Origin: Absidia repens
Lineage: Eukaryota; Mucoromycota; Mucoromycetes; Mucorales; Cunninghamellaceae
Assembly: GCA_002105175.1 (NCBI GenBank)
Contig: MCGE01000014.1
Coordinates: 682,001 to 746,000, forward strand
Direction: 5' to 3'
DNA length: 64,000 nucleotides
Shown: positions 10,466 through 29,956 of the stretch, piece after piece
Layout: the number at the start of each line of letters is the position of its first letter
How positions within the stretch are numbered: the stretch's first letter is position 1
Program-made: the position numbers and the translations under genes
The notes under the pieces: generated by a model
Told to the model about the DNA's origin: nothing
The model's input: only the letters and a program-made list of their open reading frames with translations
The model's database searches: none

Positions 10466-12227
10466 ATGTCCACAACAACCGTTACCCATACTGTCGAACA
10501 ACAGCAACAACAACAGGATGTCGAGTTACAACAAGTGTCTCTTCGACGTGGCCATTCCACATCTTACGTAGAACATAATGGTCAGTTATTACAGCATCGC
10601 CATCCGCTTCACCATCCAACAAGATCGGAAGAGGAACTTACTGGTGGCAGCGGAGTCCAGGCAGCGCCACACCAAGATCCCTTGTTTTTAGGCACGAGCA
10701 AGAAAACCGAAGATGATTTGAAGAACTTGAAGAAACAAGGCAGCTCAAAGAAAGTGCGACAATTTTACCGCGAACAAAACAACTTGATTGATGATATGTT
10801 GGGACCATTGAATCCTTTGAATGAAGAAGAGCAAGAAAAGCAACTATTAAAGGTAAGGGAAAAAAAAAAAGGAGCGGGACAAGCGATATGCATCATACAA
10901 CTCACACTTACAGTTCTCTTACCGTAGTTGAAAATAGCGGTATATGGGTCTGTGGTGGCGAATATTATTTTGTTTGCTCTTCAATTGGTGGCCGCCATCA
11001 CTTCCGGATCGTTATCTATCTTTGCTACTATGGCCGATGCTTTCATGGATCTTCTAAGCTCCGTGGTGCTCATGTGGGCTTCTCGACAAGCAGCTCGACC
11101 CAATCTTAATAAATACCCTGCAGTAAGAGCAAATTCAAAAAATTAGGGACGAAATGAGTGATCTGAATTTTTTAGTTCTTACTTTTAGGGTAAAGCAAGA
11201 ATGGAAACTGCAGGTATTATCGTGTTCTCCTGTTTGATGGGTTGTGTGGCGTTGTTTTTGATTGTAAGAAGATTTATTACTGTTTGTGTTTCGTCATTCC
11301 TTGTTCTTCTTCTCACGGGCGTTTTTTTTTTTTGTTTTTGTTTTTTGTAGATTGAATCGGGGCAAAAATTAGCGTCCAACGATGCAGAACCAGATCTTTC
11401 TCCCGTAGCTATAGCTATGGTAGCAACCGCTTTAGGTAAAAGAAGAAAAATGGACTTATGTCAGGGAGGATTGCTTATTATCTATATGTAAATTTATATA
11501 TATAGCCGTAAAATTATTATTGTATATCTATTGTGTTTCCTTATCTCATCATTCATCCGCCAAGGTGTTGGCACAAGACCATCGGAACGATCTACTTGTG
11601 AATGCGTTGGGTCTTCTGACTGGGATCATTGGGACAAGATTGGCTTCCTGGGTGGATCCAGCGGGGTGTATCTTGATTGCGCTTATCATTTTGATTAGCT
11701 GGATCAATACTCTTATCGGTATGTGATACAAAAAAAGACAATAATCACTTCGATCGATCGTTGCTCTAACAGAATGAAATATAGAAAATATTCAATTGAT
11801 TGTTGGAAAAAGCGCAGACGTGGGATTTTTACAAAGGATGACTTATATTGGTAAGTCAGAGAAAGTAAAGAAAAAGACCATGATTTCATAATTTGTATGA
11901 CAACTGATCTTTTTGATGATAGCATTGACTCACCCCGGAGTCCGTCAAGTGGATACCTGTCGGGCGTATTTTGCTGGGAACAATTTATTTGTCGAGGTGG
12001 ATATTGTACTTCCTCCTGATATGCCGCTCTCTGAATCTCACGATATTGGAGAAGCCCTTCAGATCAAATTGGAATCTTTACCGAATGTTGAACGAGCCTT
12101 TGTTCATGCAGATTATGAAACGTCACATAAACCTGAAGTAAGTATTCTACGATGAAATGAAATCAATCGCTTTACTCACTTGTTTTTATTGTTATTATTA
12201 TGTGAGTAGCATCAAAAGTCAAAGTAG
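10466..12227 (+). CDS. Mn-type cation diffusion facilitator
   Basis: A CDF-family divalent metal/proton antiporter, probably exporting Mn2+ from the cytosol into an organelle or out of the cell. Exons: 10466-10852, 10928-11122, 11189-11263, 11351-11435, 11506-11718, 11785-11850, 11923-12137 and 12210-12227, giving 417 residues. Residues 1-125 are a hydrophilic Gln/His-containing cytosolic tail. Transmembrane segments then begin at [22 protein letters not shown]. The metal-site motifs are DAFMD in TM2 and DHRND in TM5. Both are DxxxD, the pattern of Mn-selective CDF proteins, whereas Zn transporters have HxxxD. The C-terminal cytosolic domain (from about residue 325) has the expected [16 protein letters not shown] stretch. 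All splice phases are consistent and the gene looks intact. The first ATG of the open frame follows a long T-tract and is taken as the start. Substrate choice is inferred from the motif. Confidence 0.9.
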
Positions 12228-12478
12228 AATATCATTTATCTGACTAGTTTCATTTTATGTGTGTCACGAGCCTATTCATTTGCGGCGGCATCCCTACTAA
12301 TTGACGTCAAGGACCAAGTTGGAATTATATTTATAGTTTATCAAAATAAAAAAAATCTTCTTGTCTTCTTTTCTCTTTTTGTCTCTCCTTTCCTTTTATT
12401 TTGTTACATATTATTACATATCTTCGACTTTTTCATATATATATATTCACTGTCTCATATAGTATTTGTCGTATCTCA

Positions 12479-14210
12479 ATGGCAACAATTTGTTCAAGAC
12501 CACCATCTTCATTGTCATCTATTGATGCTATTGGAAAAGGTAAATCAAACGATGGGAAAGGTAGAAAATATGAGCAATGGATGATCCTTACTGGCTACTT
12601 TATTTTTGAAAAATAGACCTTTTGACGACTCTGCTGACCAGTTTGTCTCTAGAATTATGCATTCCGATTTTCCTCGATCATAATATTGACGTATTTCGCT
12701 GGCTGGGAATGAAAGCTGCTGATGATTTTGCTGCTATTGGTATCGAGTCATATCAAGTGTGTCAACAATTGGCCCTCTTCACTTGTGCACTTGGCAGGCA
12801 TTTAAATGGTCTCCCACCTTTATCAAATCAAGAAGACAACATGATTGATGATGATAGTAAGTAAAGGGAAAGGGGAAAGGGGGTGTTACTATGTGCACGA
12901 GCGGGGTTTTGAATAAATGCTATGATTTCATAAACGATGTTTTTTCCTGATCCGCCTTCTTTTTTTATTTAGCAAATAATCAACTCGAAAAAACTATTCA
13001 GAATGCAGTTGCAGTATTTGAACAGTATACTCATTCCCCATCTTCAACATCTCCAAATCTACAATCACACCAACAACAAAAATCTATACGCTGGTCGTCT
13101 ACTTTGTCTGTTTCCGATGACCATGCTTCTGCCGTACCTTCTTCATCCATGCCACATCCTCAACTTACATCCTCGCCCCAGCAAACTCCGCCTCCTCCTT
13201 CCTACAATGATGGAAATAATAGTAGGAAAGTCAGCAAAGCAACTGGATTAATAAAACGGCTTTCACTCCGTCAACGATCACGACCCATGTCTATGCCCGC
13301 CCAATTGTATTCATCCACACCGCCACCACCGAACAACGATACCCATCTTCACGAACAGCACCAGCAAAATATATCCAGCACACGTCTTCATAATTTATCA
13401 ACACAACAAAGGGATAATAGCTCGATACCACGGCCGCGTACATGTCCAATAGAAGCACAAGAACAACAACAACGACAACTACAGCAGCAACAGCAGCAAC
13501 GGGATCAGTATTTGCGGAAACGATGGGAGAAATGCCGATCTTGTGTAATTTTGCCGAGAGAAGAGGAAGGACGAGAGGAACTGCCGGAATATTACTGCAC
13601 AGTGTACAAGATGGGCCATGTGTATGTAAAACGGGAAATGGATACGCCTTCAGCAAAAAGCCGCCACCGCGCATGGAAAAAAATGTATGTGGAACTCTGG
13701 GGTACCATGCTTCGATTTTATCCACCAAAATCAACAAAGCACCGCTCTTCGTCTTTTTACTATGGCAGCAAAGGGGGATTTTTACCGCCACCACCGCATT
13801 ATTTAGCCGAGGACGACGATACGCCACTTGCTTCCTTCTTACAGCCCCCTCGTATACGCACCTTCTCGTCCACTACGGCATCTTCATCATCATCATCTTC
13901 GTCCTCTTCTTCTTCTTCTGTAGCTGCCTCTCCCATTGCCATTGCTACCAATGCAACTTACAACTTTATTCGTCGATCATCACGCTACAATCAATGTTCT
14001 TCTCCTTTGGATACCATCAGCCTTGCGCGTGCCGAAGCATCGCGTGCTTGGGATTATGTGAAACGACCAAATGCCTTACGATTGATCACCTATCAGGGAC
14101 CTCGGCTTTTGCTTCGATTGCCTTCTCATATGGAAATGATTTCTTGGATTGAACACTTGCAAGCAGGTAAAACACCTAGGGACGAGGAATGTAGATGAGA
14201 TAGGAACTAA

Positions 14211-14274
<64 letters not shown>

Positions 14275-14436
14275 GTAGCCATCAATATCTCCCTGGATTT
14301 GGAACTTCGTCCGATGCCCAAATTCATGACTTTGCCTACCCGTTTTTCTGCCACTACTGCTAATAATCCACGTGCTCTTCAAATGGAACGTGCTAGGGAA
14401 CAACGCTTTAGGGATCAGTATGAAATATTGATCTGA
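12479..14436 (+). CDS. PH-domain-like protein of unknown role
   Basis: Exons 12479-12539, 12617-12856, 12973-14166 and 14279-14436 give about 550 residues. Residues 1-100 form a helical segment (TSLSLELCIPIFLDH onward). A long disordered Ser/Pro/Gln-rich linker follows. From about residue 290 there is a split pleckstrin-homology-like fold: a YCTVYKMGHVYVKRE strand, then RAWKKMYVELWGTMLRFYPP. A low-complexity insert with a poly-Ser run comes next, followed by RPNALRLITYQGPRLLLRLP and the closing helix HMEMISWIEHLQAG. The WKKMYVELWGTMLRFY stretch resembles PH regions of fungal membrane- or GTPase-associated adaptors, but I cannot place it in a named family. The last intron contains a run of about 60 T. 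The ATG at 12479 is the first that splices in frame, so an additional 5' exon cannot be excluded. Confidence 0.7.
14214..14273 (+). repeat. T60 homopolymer within an intron
   Basis: An uninterrupted run of about 60 T occupies most of the last intron of the PH-domain gene, between its donor at 14167 and the GGTAG acceptor ending at 14278. It replaces a normal polypyrimidine tract and is the longest homopolymer in the window. Confidence 0.9.
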
Positions 14437-14887
14437 TGTCTCTCTCTTCACCCACCTACCTCCTCTCTCTCTCTCTCTCTCTCTCTTTATATCTTCTCTC
14501 CTTCCTACCTTCCTCCCACCCATCCACTATATACTTCAGTTATAGTTTTATATAGCTTTTACAATATCAATAAAAATCAAAAAAAATTACATCTTAATTA
14601 TTTTTTTCCCATCGCGTGGTTGTTTGGTTTTAGTCTCCTTATCTTCCAGCTGAAAGTTTGCAAATAAGGGGACGGGAATTTGGTTTCTTTCAAGCGCTGT
14701 GTCTGATTGGTGTGAAATCATTTAACACAGAGTCGGAAATTCAAATGATTTTGGCGTTGGTATAACTCCTCTGTCCTTTTTTTTTTCTCCTCTCTTTTTT
14801 CTTTTGCAACTCTTTTTTTTTTCTAAAAAAACCAACACATCTTTTTCCTCAAATCTTGTATCTTCAACAAACAAATAGTATACAAAA

Positions 14888-15797
14888 ATGGCCCCTTCAA
14901 CTACTGCTGCTACTACCAAAGCCAAAAAAGCTGATCACCCTCCTGTAATGATAACAAAAAAGAAAACGATGAATTAGTGTGTTGGATGAAAACTGGAAAA
15001 ACTGACTTTCCTTTGTTTTTTTAATTAGTACGAAGATATGATCAAAGGTAAGAATTGAAATAACAGCTCACAAAGGTTTCTCAAGCGGAAAATGCGTGTG
15101 CGTGTTGTGAAAAAAAAAGTTGACTCGGGAATATTATCTCATCGAAAAAAAAAACTTTTTACTTTTAATTAGCCGCGATTCTTGCCTTGAAGGAACGTCT
15201 TGGAAGCTCTCGTCCTGCCATCAAGAAATATATTATTGCTAATTACTCTGTCAGCCCTGGAGTTCACTTTGATACTCAAATCTCTGCTGCCATCAAGCGT
15301 GGAACTGCAAAGGGTATCTATACCCGTCCTAAAGGTAAGAAAGAAAAATATTCTCTTCTGTTTGGTTTTGTGGGTGAAAAACGCGTATTCTGTGTCGAGG
15401 GAGGTGGGGATAGGTGAAATGAAATAATCTTACGGTTTATTTTCTTTTAGGCCCTTCCGGACCTGTCAAGTTGGTGAAGCCTGAAAAGAAATCCGAAGAA
15501 AAGAAGAAGGCCTCTCCTGTCAAGAAGGCTGCTGCTACCAAAAAGGCTGCTCCCAAGAAAGCTGCTGCTCCTGCTAAGAAGGCTGCTCCCGTAAAGAAGG
15601 CTGCTGCTACCAAGAAAGCTGCTCCCAAGAAGGCTGCTGCTCCCGCCAAGAAGGCTGCTGCTCCCAAGAAGGCTACCACCACCAAAAAAGCCCCCACCAA
15701 GAAGTCTACTACCTCAAAAGCCAATGTGAAGGCCCCCACAAAGAAGGCCGCGGCATCCACCACCAAGCGGGCTAGCAAGCGATCCACCAAGGCTTAG
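14888..15797 (+). CDS. Linker histone H1
   Basis: Binds linker DNA at the nucleosome entry/exit site and compacts chromatin in the nucleus. Exons 14888-14944, 15029-15047 (only 19 nt), 15173-15334 and 15451-15797 give 194 residues. Residues 1-19 are a short Ala/Thr/Lys head. Residues 20-80 form the winged-helix globular domain: YEDMIKAAILALKERLGSSR, then AIKKYIIANYSV, then FDTQISAAIKRGTAKG. The remainder is a classic basic tail of KKAAA, KKAAP and TKKA repeats ending ASKRSTKA. All phases agree. The protein has one globular domain. A poly(A) signal AATAAA lies at 16032-16037, followed by a (TTA)n microsatellite. The large minus-strand open frame opposite the tail is an artefact of the repeat composition. 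Confidence 0.97.
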
Positions 15798-16043
15798 ATT
15801 TATATCTTCCGTCTCCCTTCCATAATATCATTCATCGTTCATCCTTTTCTTTACTTTTTTTACTATTATCATTACTTCTTTTTTTTACTTTATGATTCCA
15901 TTTCCACTTGCCTCTTTAAAAAAATCGGTTGGGTTTCTGCCTTTCCTTTTTTTTGTTGAAATATCTCTACCCCTCCTTTTCCCCTTTTATTAGTCGTCCA
16001 TAGTTTTATATATTCTCTCTTCTGTACAGTCAATAAACATCGG

Positions 16044-16081
<38 letters not shown>

Positions 16082-17762
16082 GCTATTCGATTGTCAAATG
16101 CCTCAATAAACTCGAATTCTCAAAAAAAAAATTACACGGGTTAGGTGTGTTTACGCGCTTAAAATGTTTGGCGTGACAAAAAAAAAAAAGGGTCGGTTGC
16201 GGAGATTGGCTCGGGAAAAAAATGAATATGCCGCGCTTAGAGGAAGGTTACTTTTTTATTTTTTTAAGGTAAGCGCGACAAGCCTTTTTTCAATAGGCGC
16301 GACAGGATTCGAAAAAAAAAAACCGACAGCGTGTTCTTCAACTCTCTTTCATTTACTTCTATTTATTATACTGTTCAAGTCTTACACAAAAATTATGTTC
16401 CAGAAGTAAATAAATAAAACATGTATCAGGTTCATATTACTCGATAAGATATTATATTTTTATTGATATACTACCAAGCATTTTCAACATTAAACCAGAG
16501 TGGTCAGAATTTACAACTTGCAAGCAAGCGCCAAATAGTTTATTTGAAAAAATCGATCATTCTATCACCTACTACTACTAGTCATTCTATTTCATACAAT
16601 GTCCATTAGACAAAAAAAATCTGGATGACCATTTTGTAACCATATAAAAAGTGAATAAATGGCCCCTTGGATAATTTCATATCCAACGAGAGAATATATG
16701 ACCAGTCTACAAGTCAAGAGATTGACCAGCTGCAGTGAAAATTTTGCTAACCGTGAGCTTTCGAATTCAACTTTTGTCCATCGAAAAAAATATATATCAG
16801 GGGATTTTTAGAACACCGCCAATTGACATTCCTTCCAACTTGCTGGAGGTGATTTGACAATTTCAATATCCATGCCCACCTTTAGGGTTCTATGGTATAT
16901 GTCAACTGACTAGTTAGGCATGATGATGGAGTGCAAATACATATAAAAAAAAAGCGAAAAAAAATGGTATTTTTGAAGATGGATTCAATTGTTATTATTA
17001 ACGAGGAAAAATAACAATGTGATACAATGTTACTTTTTCTTTATTTAAATATGATGGAATGATGACGATGATTTGTACGGGTATAGTTGTACTTATGCAC
17101 ATAACCATTGTCCTGGTCACACCTCATGACATTTTCTTCTTCACAGTGGAGAATTCATTGATGAATGTTTTATCAATTATTTCCTAGTTCGGTAATAAAA
17201 AAAAAAAGTTGGATGACAGTGGCTTCATATAGTTGATAAATCACCCAATCATCAGTAAATCACATGTCGGTGCGTGCATTAATGTTCTTGTTGAATCCCA
17301 GGTTTTCCCATAAAGAAATTTCTTGTAAATACACTGACAAAAAAAAAGAGCATAATAATCCCACTCCTTTCAAAGGATTGACATTTGCTCCAAAGCGACT
17401 TTTCTCACACATTCAACGTCATGTATGCCTTTTCTTTTAATGACGGAAGTGTTGGTCGGAAGCTGAAATTAATAAACTTGCATTACTAAGGATGATGAGG
17501 TTGCAATATAGTTTTGCCCCAATGGTCATTCAATGAGGTCATCTGTTTCAGTTCAGGGAACTCGGTGTTATGAGCAAGACAAATGATTTCAGTATCCAAT
17601 GAAAACCAGATTTTTCATCTTCAACTCCGCTTCCTTTTCTTTTTTTTTGGCGAATTTAAATCGGCGTCCCCTTTTTTTTTACCTCTTTTTTTTTTCTTGC
17701 TCCTTCGTTTATTATTTTCCTGATATCATCATCAATCACTTCGTCAATCTATCAATAACAAC
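15798..17762. other. Intergenic between H1 and RRM gene
   Basis: Contains the H1 3' end, a (TTA)n array at about 16050-16081, and a cluster of CGCG-containing motifs (ACGCGCTT near 16153, AAGCGCGAC at 16271, GGCGCGAC at 16296). AT-rich DNA without a convincing ORF follows. A pyrimidine-rich leader runs into the RRM gene start. Confidence 0.5.
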
Positions 17763-19573
17763 ATGCCTCATCAGACAGCTACTCTTTATATTACTGACCT
17801 GGACGAAAGGGTGACGGAAAAGATGCTTTGCGACATATTCTCCACGATCTCACCCGTCAATACTGTGACAATCAACGTAAGTTGACAGTTTTTGTTGGTT
17901 TTGGAACAAATAGTCTAGACAATAGGGGGAGCGAACTTTTCGTGGGTGAAGTGATATTTGTATGTAGGATGACTCCATTATACATACAAATATGCCAGTA
18001 AGATGGAGTGGGTGTGATTGATCTAATCTTATCATTGATGGTGTAGCCTTCATTTTATCAAACTAAATATAGCTACTTAGTGTCATCGGGAAGTTAACTC
18101 TTTTTTTTCTTCGCTTTTTGCGTTTTCCTTATACGATATAGACTCAAAATCAAACAGGACTTGTCGAATTCCATGAACGTCAAGGTGCTGAACAAACATT
18201 ACATGCAATGGATGGAAGAAGTATTTTTGGCAAGGTAAGTAGGAAAGACAAGTAATTAAAATTACTTATGCAAAAAATTAACTCAACCTTCTTTATAAAT
18301 TAATATAGAAAATCCATATTCATTGGTCCAATCAAGTCAAGAAACAGCAGCATTATTACACCATTCTTGTAAATGATTTGGCCCGAGAAATGACTTCGTC
18401 CAAATTAAAAACGGCATTTGAGGCTTACTCACCAAGGTAAAGTAAAGATCATGACGGACTGTGGTTTTTCCTTTTTTTGACCTTTTTTTATTTTATTTTG
18501 GTTTGTGTTAGGCACGTGGAAGTCATTGTCGATACAACAACTACCGACACTGGGGATTTTAAAAACAAAAGCTATGGGTTGATTGATTTTGATCATAAAG
18601 AAGAAGCTGAAAAGGCAATGTTGGAAATGGATGGTCATGGTTTACCTTCTCCTATACGATGTAGCTGGGCCAATCATCATGTTTTGGATACTATTGCCAC
18701 TACAGGTACCTTTATCACCGCTCCCTCCACGCCTACAACACCGTCTGCACCACCCACACCCTCTTTTTCTACCGCTCCTACGCATCCCTCCACCGCCTGT
18801 CGTGTCACATCTAATAATATGTCGTACGAACAAATTTTTGCCCAAACATTACCTTACAACACAACCATCTGTGTGGAAAACCTACCAGATGGTGTATCCG
18901 GTAAGCCCCCTTACAAACCTTTTTTTTATTATTATAACCAGTGACTAATCCCCTGCTTTATCTATTTATTATAGAGCAAGATCTTATTCCTCACTTCCAA
19001 CAATATGGTTATGTGTCTCACATTGAAATGAATGATCATGGCGCCATCATAAAGTAAGTTGTCAACCCAGAAGTAGGCTTATCTCGGATACTCATATATA
19101 TCTTTGTGTTTAGATTGGACACACATGCTAATGCGAGCACGGCCATCTTCGCACTGCAGGGATTCAAGATAGAAGGTCAAGCCATTGAATTAAGCTGGGG
19201 TACTCACGTCACCACCAATGATCATCCTGCCATGAACTATGCCACCATATCAACGACCGTTCCCGCAGCAGCCCTCACCAATACCACGGCGACTATGAAC
19301 AGCAACAACAACAGCGGCAGCAACAACAATATCAGCAGCAGCATAGGTTCCGGTGCCATATCTATTGGTAGCAATAATGCCACTACATCCCAAGAATCAT
19401 GGCGCTTCCAACCTAATTTGAATGGTTCCGGCTATTACGATCTACTCACTATGCGACCCCCTGCTCCCGTTGCTGGCTCACCCCATTCCGCTGGTGGTAA
19501 GGCTGGTCAAGCTATCCATGGATGGAACCAGTACTACCAAAACTACTACAGCGCCGGTCATCAAAATATCTGA
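17763..19573 (+). CDS. Three-RRM RNA-binding protein (TIA-1/Nam8-like)
   Basis: An RNA-binding protein with the three-RRM layout of TIA-1, Pub1, Nam8 and Csx1, which act in splicing-site selection, mRNA stability or stress-granule assembly. Exons 17763-17876, 18142-18234, 18309-18436, 18512-18900, 18975-19053 and 19114-19573 give about 420 residues. RRM1 (about 7-75) starts TLYITDLDERVTE and ends KKIHIHWSN. RRM2 (about 85-165) has YTILVNDL as RNP2 and NKSYGLIDF as RNP1. RRM3 (about 215-290) has TTICVENLP as RNP2, an unusual GAIIKLD in place of a canonical RNP1, and ends AIELSWG. A Thr/Pro-rich linker separates RRM2 and RRM3. The tail is Asn/Ser/Gly-rich and ends WNQYYQNYYSAGHQNI. A poly(A) signal is at 19766-19771, followed by a long (TTA)n array. 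The family-level call is firm, the exact orthologue is not. Confidence 0.88.
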
Positions 19574-19829
19574 TTCCCATCACCCTCCCCTCACTCTCAT
19601 ATCACCTCCCCGCCTCCTTTTTTTCTCCATCAGAACTTTATTTTCTACCTTCTTGTACATATGTTCTTTTTTTTTTATTATTATTATACCTTCTTTTTAT
19701 TTACTGCATCCACCCTACATTTTTTAGTGCCATTTGTTGAATTTTCTTTCCCTTAATTCTAATTTAATAAAGCAATCATTTGAACACAGATACATACGCC
19801 ATCGAACATGGTGATTATATATATGTCTT

Positions 19830-19832
19830 CTC

Positions 19833-19884
<52 letters not shown>

Positions 19885-19893
19885 TATTATTAT
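19830..19893. repeat. (TTA)n microsatellite
   Basis: About twenty TTA units with a single phase slip lie just downstream of the RRM gene. Similar but shorter arrays occur at about 16050-16081 and 62181-62205. Confidence 0.9.
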
Positions 19894-19985
19894 TATACCA
19901 GACACAAAAAATAAAAACGAAAATAACGAACTTCATATATACGGCTTAAGCGGTCTAGTGGAGGTTACGCTGGAAGTACATCTAG

Positions 19986-20920
19986 GTTGATTGATATGAA
20001 GAGTAGAGAGGGAGGGTAGGGCACGTAGTCGTAGATATGCTAGAATGTAGTGTAATATTCTTTAATAGTGGGCAAATATATGTACAGCCAGACCTGGATT
20101 CATCTATATGATTGGTCGGGCAGGAATAGTGCCATCTTTGATAGTAAATGATTTAAGGCTGTGAACCTGTCCATGGATATTTAGAAGAAAAAGGGGGAAT
20201 AAATTAGAGAGCAAGTGTTTTATAGGACGCTCACAAAACAGCTATAACAACTACAGTTTTATTAGTAAATGGGTCGAGGGTATTTAAGAAAATGATATAT
20301 TTTATTAAAACATATTGGTAGATTCTGCTACTAATGGCGAGGGGTTCATTGTAACAAGGGAAGAATCTACTGAAGGAAGCATGAAGGAGACTAATGTGAA
20401 ATTTGAAGAAGTGCTAAACTGAACTAATTGGATGACTGTAAAATGGGAGCTACTATATTGCGCAGGTTGTGAGAAATACTACAAAGTGGTATGCTTTATT
20501 GAATCATAACAATTGTTAAACCTAATGTAAAAGGTATAACGGTATGAAACTGATCTCTTGCGCAAGACATGAGAGAGATTATTGGGATATTTTTAATTGC
20601 TGCAAGTAAAAAGAGACGTGTTTTATTCAATACAGAGACAAACTATGGACAAACCAACACTAATCTAAGCTAATAAAGACTCAAAAAAGCCGACTAACGG
20701 TGATTCTAAATCCTAGATCCAAAATAAAAGAGTATCCCCATGCATCTTGTAATCCTTGATCTGAAAACCCTTCTATAATAGTCCTAATGCTAATACAAGT
20801 CCAACATAACCCCATAGGAGTTGAATGATGAAGGAAAAATGAGGGAAAAGAAAGAGAGCAAAAAAATAAAAAATAAAAATTGGGGCGGAAATAAAAATAC
20901 ACGTGGGCGGGACTTGAAAA
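19986..20920 (-). repeat. Long non-coding dispersed element, copy L1
   Basis: Read on the minus strand, it begins with AGCGCTTTTCAAGTCCCGCC. A pyrimidine tract and the type A core (TTCAACTC, GACTATTATAGAAGGG, CATGGGGATACTC) follow. It then runs through several AATAAA signals, each spaced by 100-200 bases, and ends near CTTCATATCAATCAACC. Copies L2 (46819-47630) and L3 (60470-61714) share the order of blocks. No ORF of note lies on either strand. Boundaries are approximate. Confidence 0.65.
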
Positions 20921-21673
20921 GCGCTCGTCTTTTTTTTTTGGGATCAAAAACCAACCCTCTCTTCATTTTAAACCAGATTGTAATTCACCATAGCATATCT
21001 TATCCCATGTTATATTTACTATACAACAACATACCACAAACGCTCACAGACATATGCACACAGACGCACATATTTCTGGTTGCCCCACGCTTAGATATGC
21101 CCCATAGTATTACCATTAGACTAGAATAGTTCATATTTACCTCTGAATAAAAGATGTGTTGTATTTTCCTACCATGTACCTTTTTTCCGCTTCACCTTTA
21201 CTACCATATTACGCGGCTAACTGTTAAAAGCTCCTTGACATTTTCCGTGAGACGCAATTTTTCAAGTTCTTGCTGAATTGTACCATCCATTGATACACAT
21301 ACACACATACATACACACCCAACAGTTTCAAATAAAAATGAATTGTATAGTTTTTTATTCATCATTACTATAAAAAAAAAGCATACTAACTAATAGAAAA
21401 CAAACGGGAAAAAAAGAAAGGGGAAATGGTCTAGTACTGTACTTTGTATATATAATAGTAATAAAAATAATAAAAGAGAGGAGTAAATAATAATAATACT
21501 AAAGAAATAAAACGAATATAAAAAAAAAGGATGATGAGAGGAAGTGGACAGAATGAATTGACCTAATATGTGTGTGTCAAAACAAAAACAAAACCAATAA
21601 TGTGCGAAGTCTTGATCTTGCTTTTGTTTTCGACGCGGGGGGAAGGTCAATTATGATATAGATGGAGAGTGGT
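20921..21673. other. Intergenic, no gene seen
   Basis: AT-rich sequence between a dispersed element and the 3' end of the CHD gene, with CA-rich runs near 21055 and 21300. No supported ORF. The part near 21400-21673 is probably the 3' untranslated region of the CHD gene. Confidence 0.45.
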
Positions 21674-28659
<6,986 letters not shown>

Positions 28660-29956
28660 GGAAGGCTAAAAGTCTCCGGTTTGCTGTGTGTATGAGTTGT
28701 CGTTGACGTGTAAAAATATATCTATGAAGTAGAAACAAAAAGATAGCATGTCATTAGTTCAATCAATCAATCTCCTGCCAAACTCTTTCTCTCGTAATAA
28801 GATCCTACCCCCCCCCTTCTCCACCACCCCCCAAGAAAAAAAAAAGCGAACAACACGTAATGAGGCTGCTTTTTTCTTTAACACCATATATCAGCATCCT
28901 ATAGATCCAATATCCCAGCCAGCAGATGTCCGCTAAAATCATCCCCCATCCCCACCACTCTAATCTGCGTTTGTTGCTTTTGATACGTACCGTTTGGACT
29001 AATCAATAAAAGTAGGAGTAATAACAACAAAAATAAATAGATAAAAACAGTTAGTTAATACTAGGTCAAATATTGGTCTCATATGTATATATCGTTACTT
29101 ACTTTAGGCTTGTCAAAGGAGAAGGATGATCCAACAATAGAGTAGGGCACAAGAAAAAAAAAAGAAGCTAGGGACAAAATCGCACTATTTCGCCAATGGC
29201 TTCCTTAGTTCTTCAAGATAAAGAGGGAGAGAATCAAAAATAGAAATCAATCAAAAATATAAACAAAGGAAGGACGTCAAGGAAGAGAAAATGAATCACA
29301 GAATTCTTCCAAGTGTTTATAAAATCAATAAAGATATCAAAAAGAAAAGAGAAAAGAAAGGCAAAAAAAAAAGAGAGAGAGAGAGAAAGAGAGAGAGAGG
29401 AGAGAGTAAGAAAAAAAGAAAGAAAAATGGCTCAGTTTTTTTAAGAAAAAAAAAGGCAGACAATAAAATTTTTTGGGTTGTTGGTCGATTTAATTAGCGA
29501 CTCCTATTGGCCCATCTATCTTTTCGTTGGTTGGTTGGTTGATTTTGGGTTATTGTTGTTATGGTGAAATTGTTTATGGTGTTGATACGTTTTCTTCATG
29601 TTAGCTTTTTCTATATTTTCATTATTTATTGATGAATACTTCCTTTTCAATTGATTCTATTTGCCATGGAAGACACCATAGCAAAAAAGTAACACCATCA
29701 TCAAACACATAGCACAGTATATAAAAATGAAGCTTGACTGAGTTTAAACCGAAAAGCACTGGTTTAGTCAGCCTGGGAGGTCATATTGTTTTTTAACGTT
29801 TGACAGATTTCTGAAGGAACCATATGCTTTTTTATTTGAAAAACACCATCACATAATACCGATGCATGATTATAAATAAAAACTAAAGTATAATAAACTA
29901 ATACTGATGCTATGCTAATACTAATACTGTATTGGGGAGAGATAAGTTATGTAAAA
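28660..29956. other. CHD upstream region
   Basis: 5' flank of the CHD gene. It holds a C-rich tract near 28808-28830, a (GA)n run near 29372-29405 and several AATAAA motifs. Plus-strand open frames here are low-complexity Lys/Arg/Glu artefacts of purine runs. No gene is supported. Confidence 0.4.

Noticed and set aside
13291..13827. 178-residue minus-strand and 236-residue plus-strand frames in the PH gene
   Set aside because: Shadows of the long real exon 12973-14166, whose frame continues through splice sites in phase on both sides.
15437..15790. 117-residue minus-strand open frame opposite H1
   Set aside because: It is the antisense of the Lys/Ala repeat tail of H1, giving an artificial Ala/Phe/Val-rich text.
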